A stretch of DNA of 6,450 nucleotides from CADEEN01 sp031389585. GTDB lineage: Bacteria; Pseudomonadota; Gammaproteobacteria; Burkholderiales; Burkholderiaceae_C. The stretch lies in the NCBI GenBank assembly GCA_031389585.1, contig JANMSS010000206.1, positions 1 through 6,450 on the forward strand. The letters run 5' to 3'. Shown here one piece after another: positions 6,302 to 6,450 of the stretch. A program made the translations under genes and the position numbers. Below the pieces are notes generated by a model. The model was given only the letters and a program-made list of their open reading frames with translations. It was not told the DNA's origin and ran no database searches. The stretch's first letter is position 1, and every line of letters begins with the position of its first letter.

Positions 6302-6306
6302 AGGAG
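6302..6306 (+). promoter_or_regulatory. ribosome-binding site of the thiolase gene
   Basis: AGGAG at 6302-6306 lies 7 bp before the ATG at 6314 and is the best Shine-Dalgarno match in the window. It confirms the thiolase start. Confidence 0.85.
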
Positions 6307-6313
6307 TCCCCTC

Positions 6314-6450
6314 ATGTCCACCGAATCCATCGTCATCGTCTCTGCCGCGCGCACGCCCATCGGCGGCCTGCTCGGCGACTTCACCACCCTCGCGGCCTGG
6401 GAGTTGGGCGCCGTGGCCATCAAGGCCGCGGTCGAGCGCGCCGGCGTGCC
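6314..6450 (+). CDS. thiolase (acetyl-CoA C-acetyltransferase), 5' part
   Basis: Only the first 45 codons and two further bases are in the window; the gene runs off the right edge. The N-terminus SIVIVSAARTPIGGLLGDF (5-23), followed by the helix LAAWELGAVAIKAAVERAGV, is the characteristic opening of type II thiolases of the acetoacetyl-CoA thiolase kind. The catalytic cysteine and the C-terminal His and Cys lie beyond the window, so activity cannot be checked. It follows aceK by 15 bp, with its own strong ribosome site. In leucine catabolism the acetoacetate produced can be activated to acetoacetyl-CoA, which such an enzyme splits to two acetyl-CoA. A beta-ketothiolase for longer or branched acyl chains, or one serving polyhydroxybutyrate synthesis, is also possible. 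Confidence 0.88.
   Translation, partial: MSTESIVIVSAARTPIGGLLGDFTTLAAWELGAVAIKAAVERAGV

Overview
The window is a compact, high-GC (about two thirds G+C by eye) stretch of bacterial chromosome. Codons end strongly in G or C. The gene content is an E. coli-like AceK, a MerR-family regulator of the LiuR type, an isovaleryl-CoA dehydrogenase and a PaaI-type thioesterase. Together these point to a betaproteobacterium, probably of the order Burkholderiales. The genus cannot be read from the sequence alone. I see no insertion sequence, CRISPR array, tRNA, rRNA or phage gene.

Layout. Positions 1-44 may hold the last codons of an unidentified rightward gene. A long perfect hairpin at 45-90 follows. 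A leftward gene (1161-106) encodes a metallo-beta-lactamase-fold hydrolase. A 56-bp gap (1162-1217) separates it from a rightward run of seven genes: a LiuR-type regulator (1218-1619), a hotdog thioesterase (1616-2071), isovaleryl-CoA dehydrogenase liuA (2089-3270), a GNAT acetyltransferase (3267-3839), a beta-carbonic anhydrase (3842-4510), aceK (4520-6298) and the first 45 codons of a thiolase (6314 to the window edge). Gaps within the run are -4, +17, -4, +2, +9 and +15 bp, so it is very probably one operon. The 56-bp gap carries three evenly spaced ACGT tetramers nested in two palindromes. This is a good candidate for the regulator's own operator, and it overlaps likely promoters in both directions.

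How the genes fit together. The core theme is leucine/isovalerate catabolism. LiuA oxidises isovaleryl-CoA to 3-methylcrotonyl-CoA. The next enzyme of the pathway, methylcrotonyl-CoA carboxylase, uses bicarbonate, which the carbonic anhydrase could supply. The pathway ends in acetyl-CoA and acetoacetate, and the thiolase would act on acetoacetyl-CoA. AceK controls isocitrate dehydrogenase, and hence the split between the TCA cycle and the glyoxylate shunt that is needed when acetyl-CoA is the main carbon source. The two hydrolases and the GNAT protein have no assigned substrate. The remaining pathway genes (carboxylase subunits, methylglutaconyl-CoA hydratase, HMG-CoA lyase) are not in this window and may lie downstream. 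The parts belong to known families. The interest lies in how they are combined and in the regulatory gap, not in a clearly new system.
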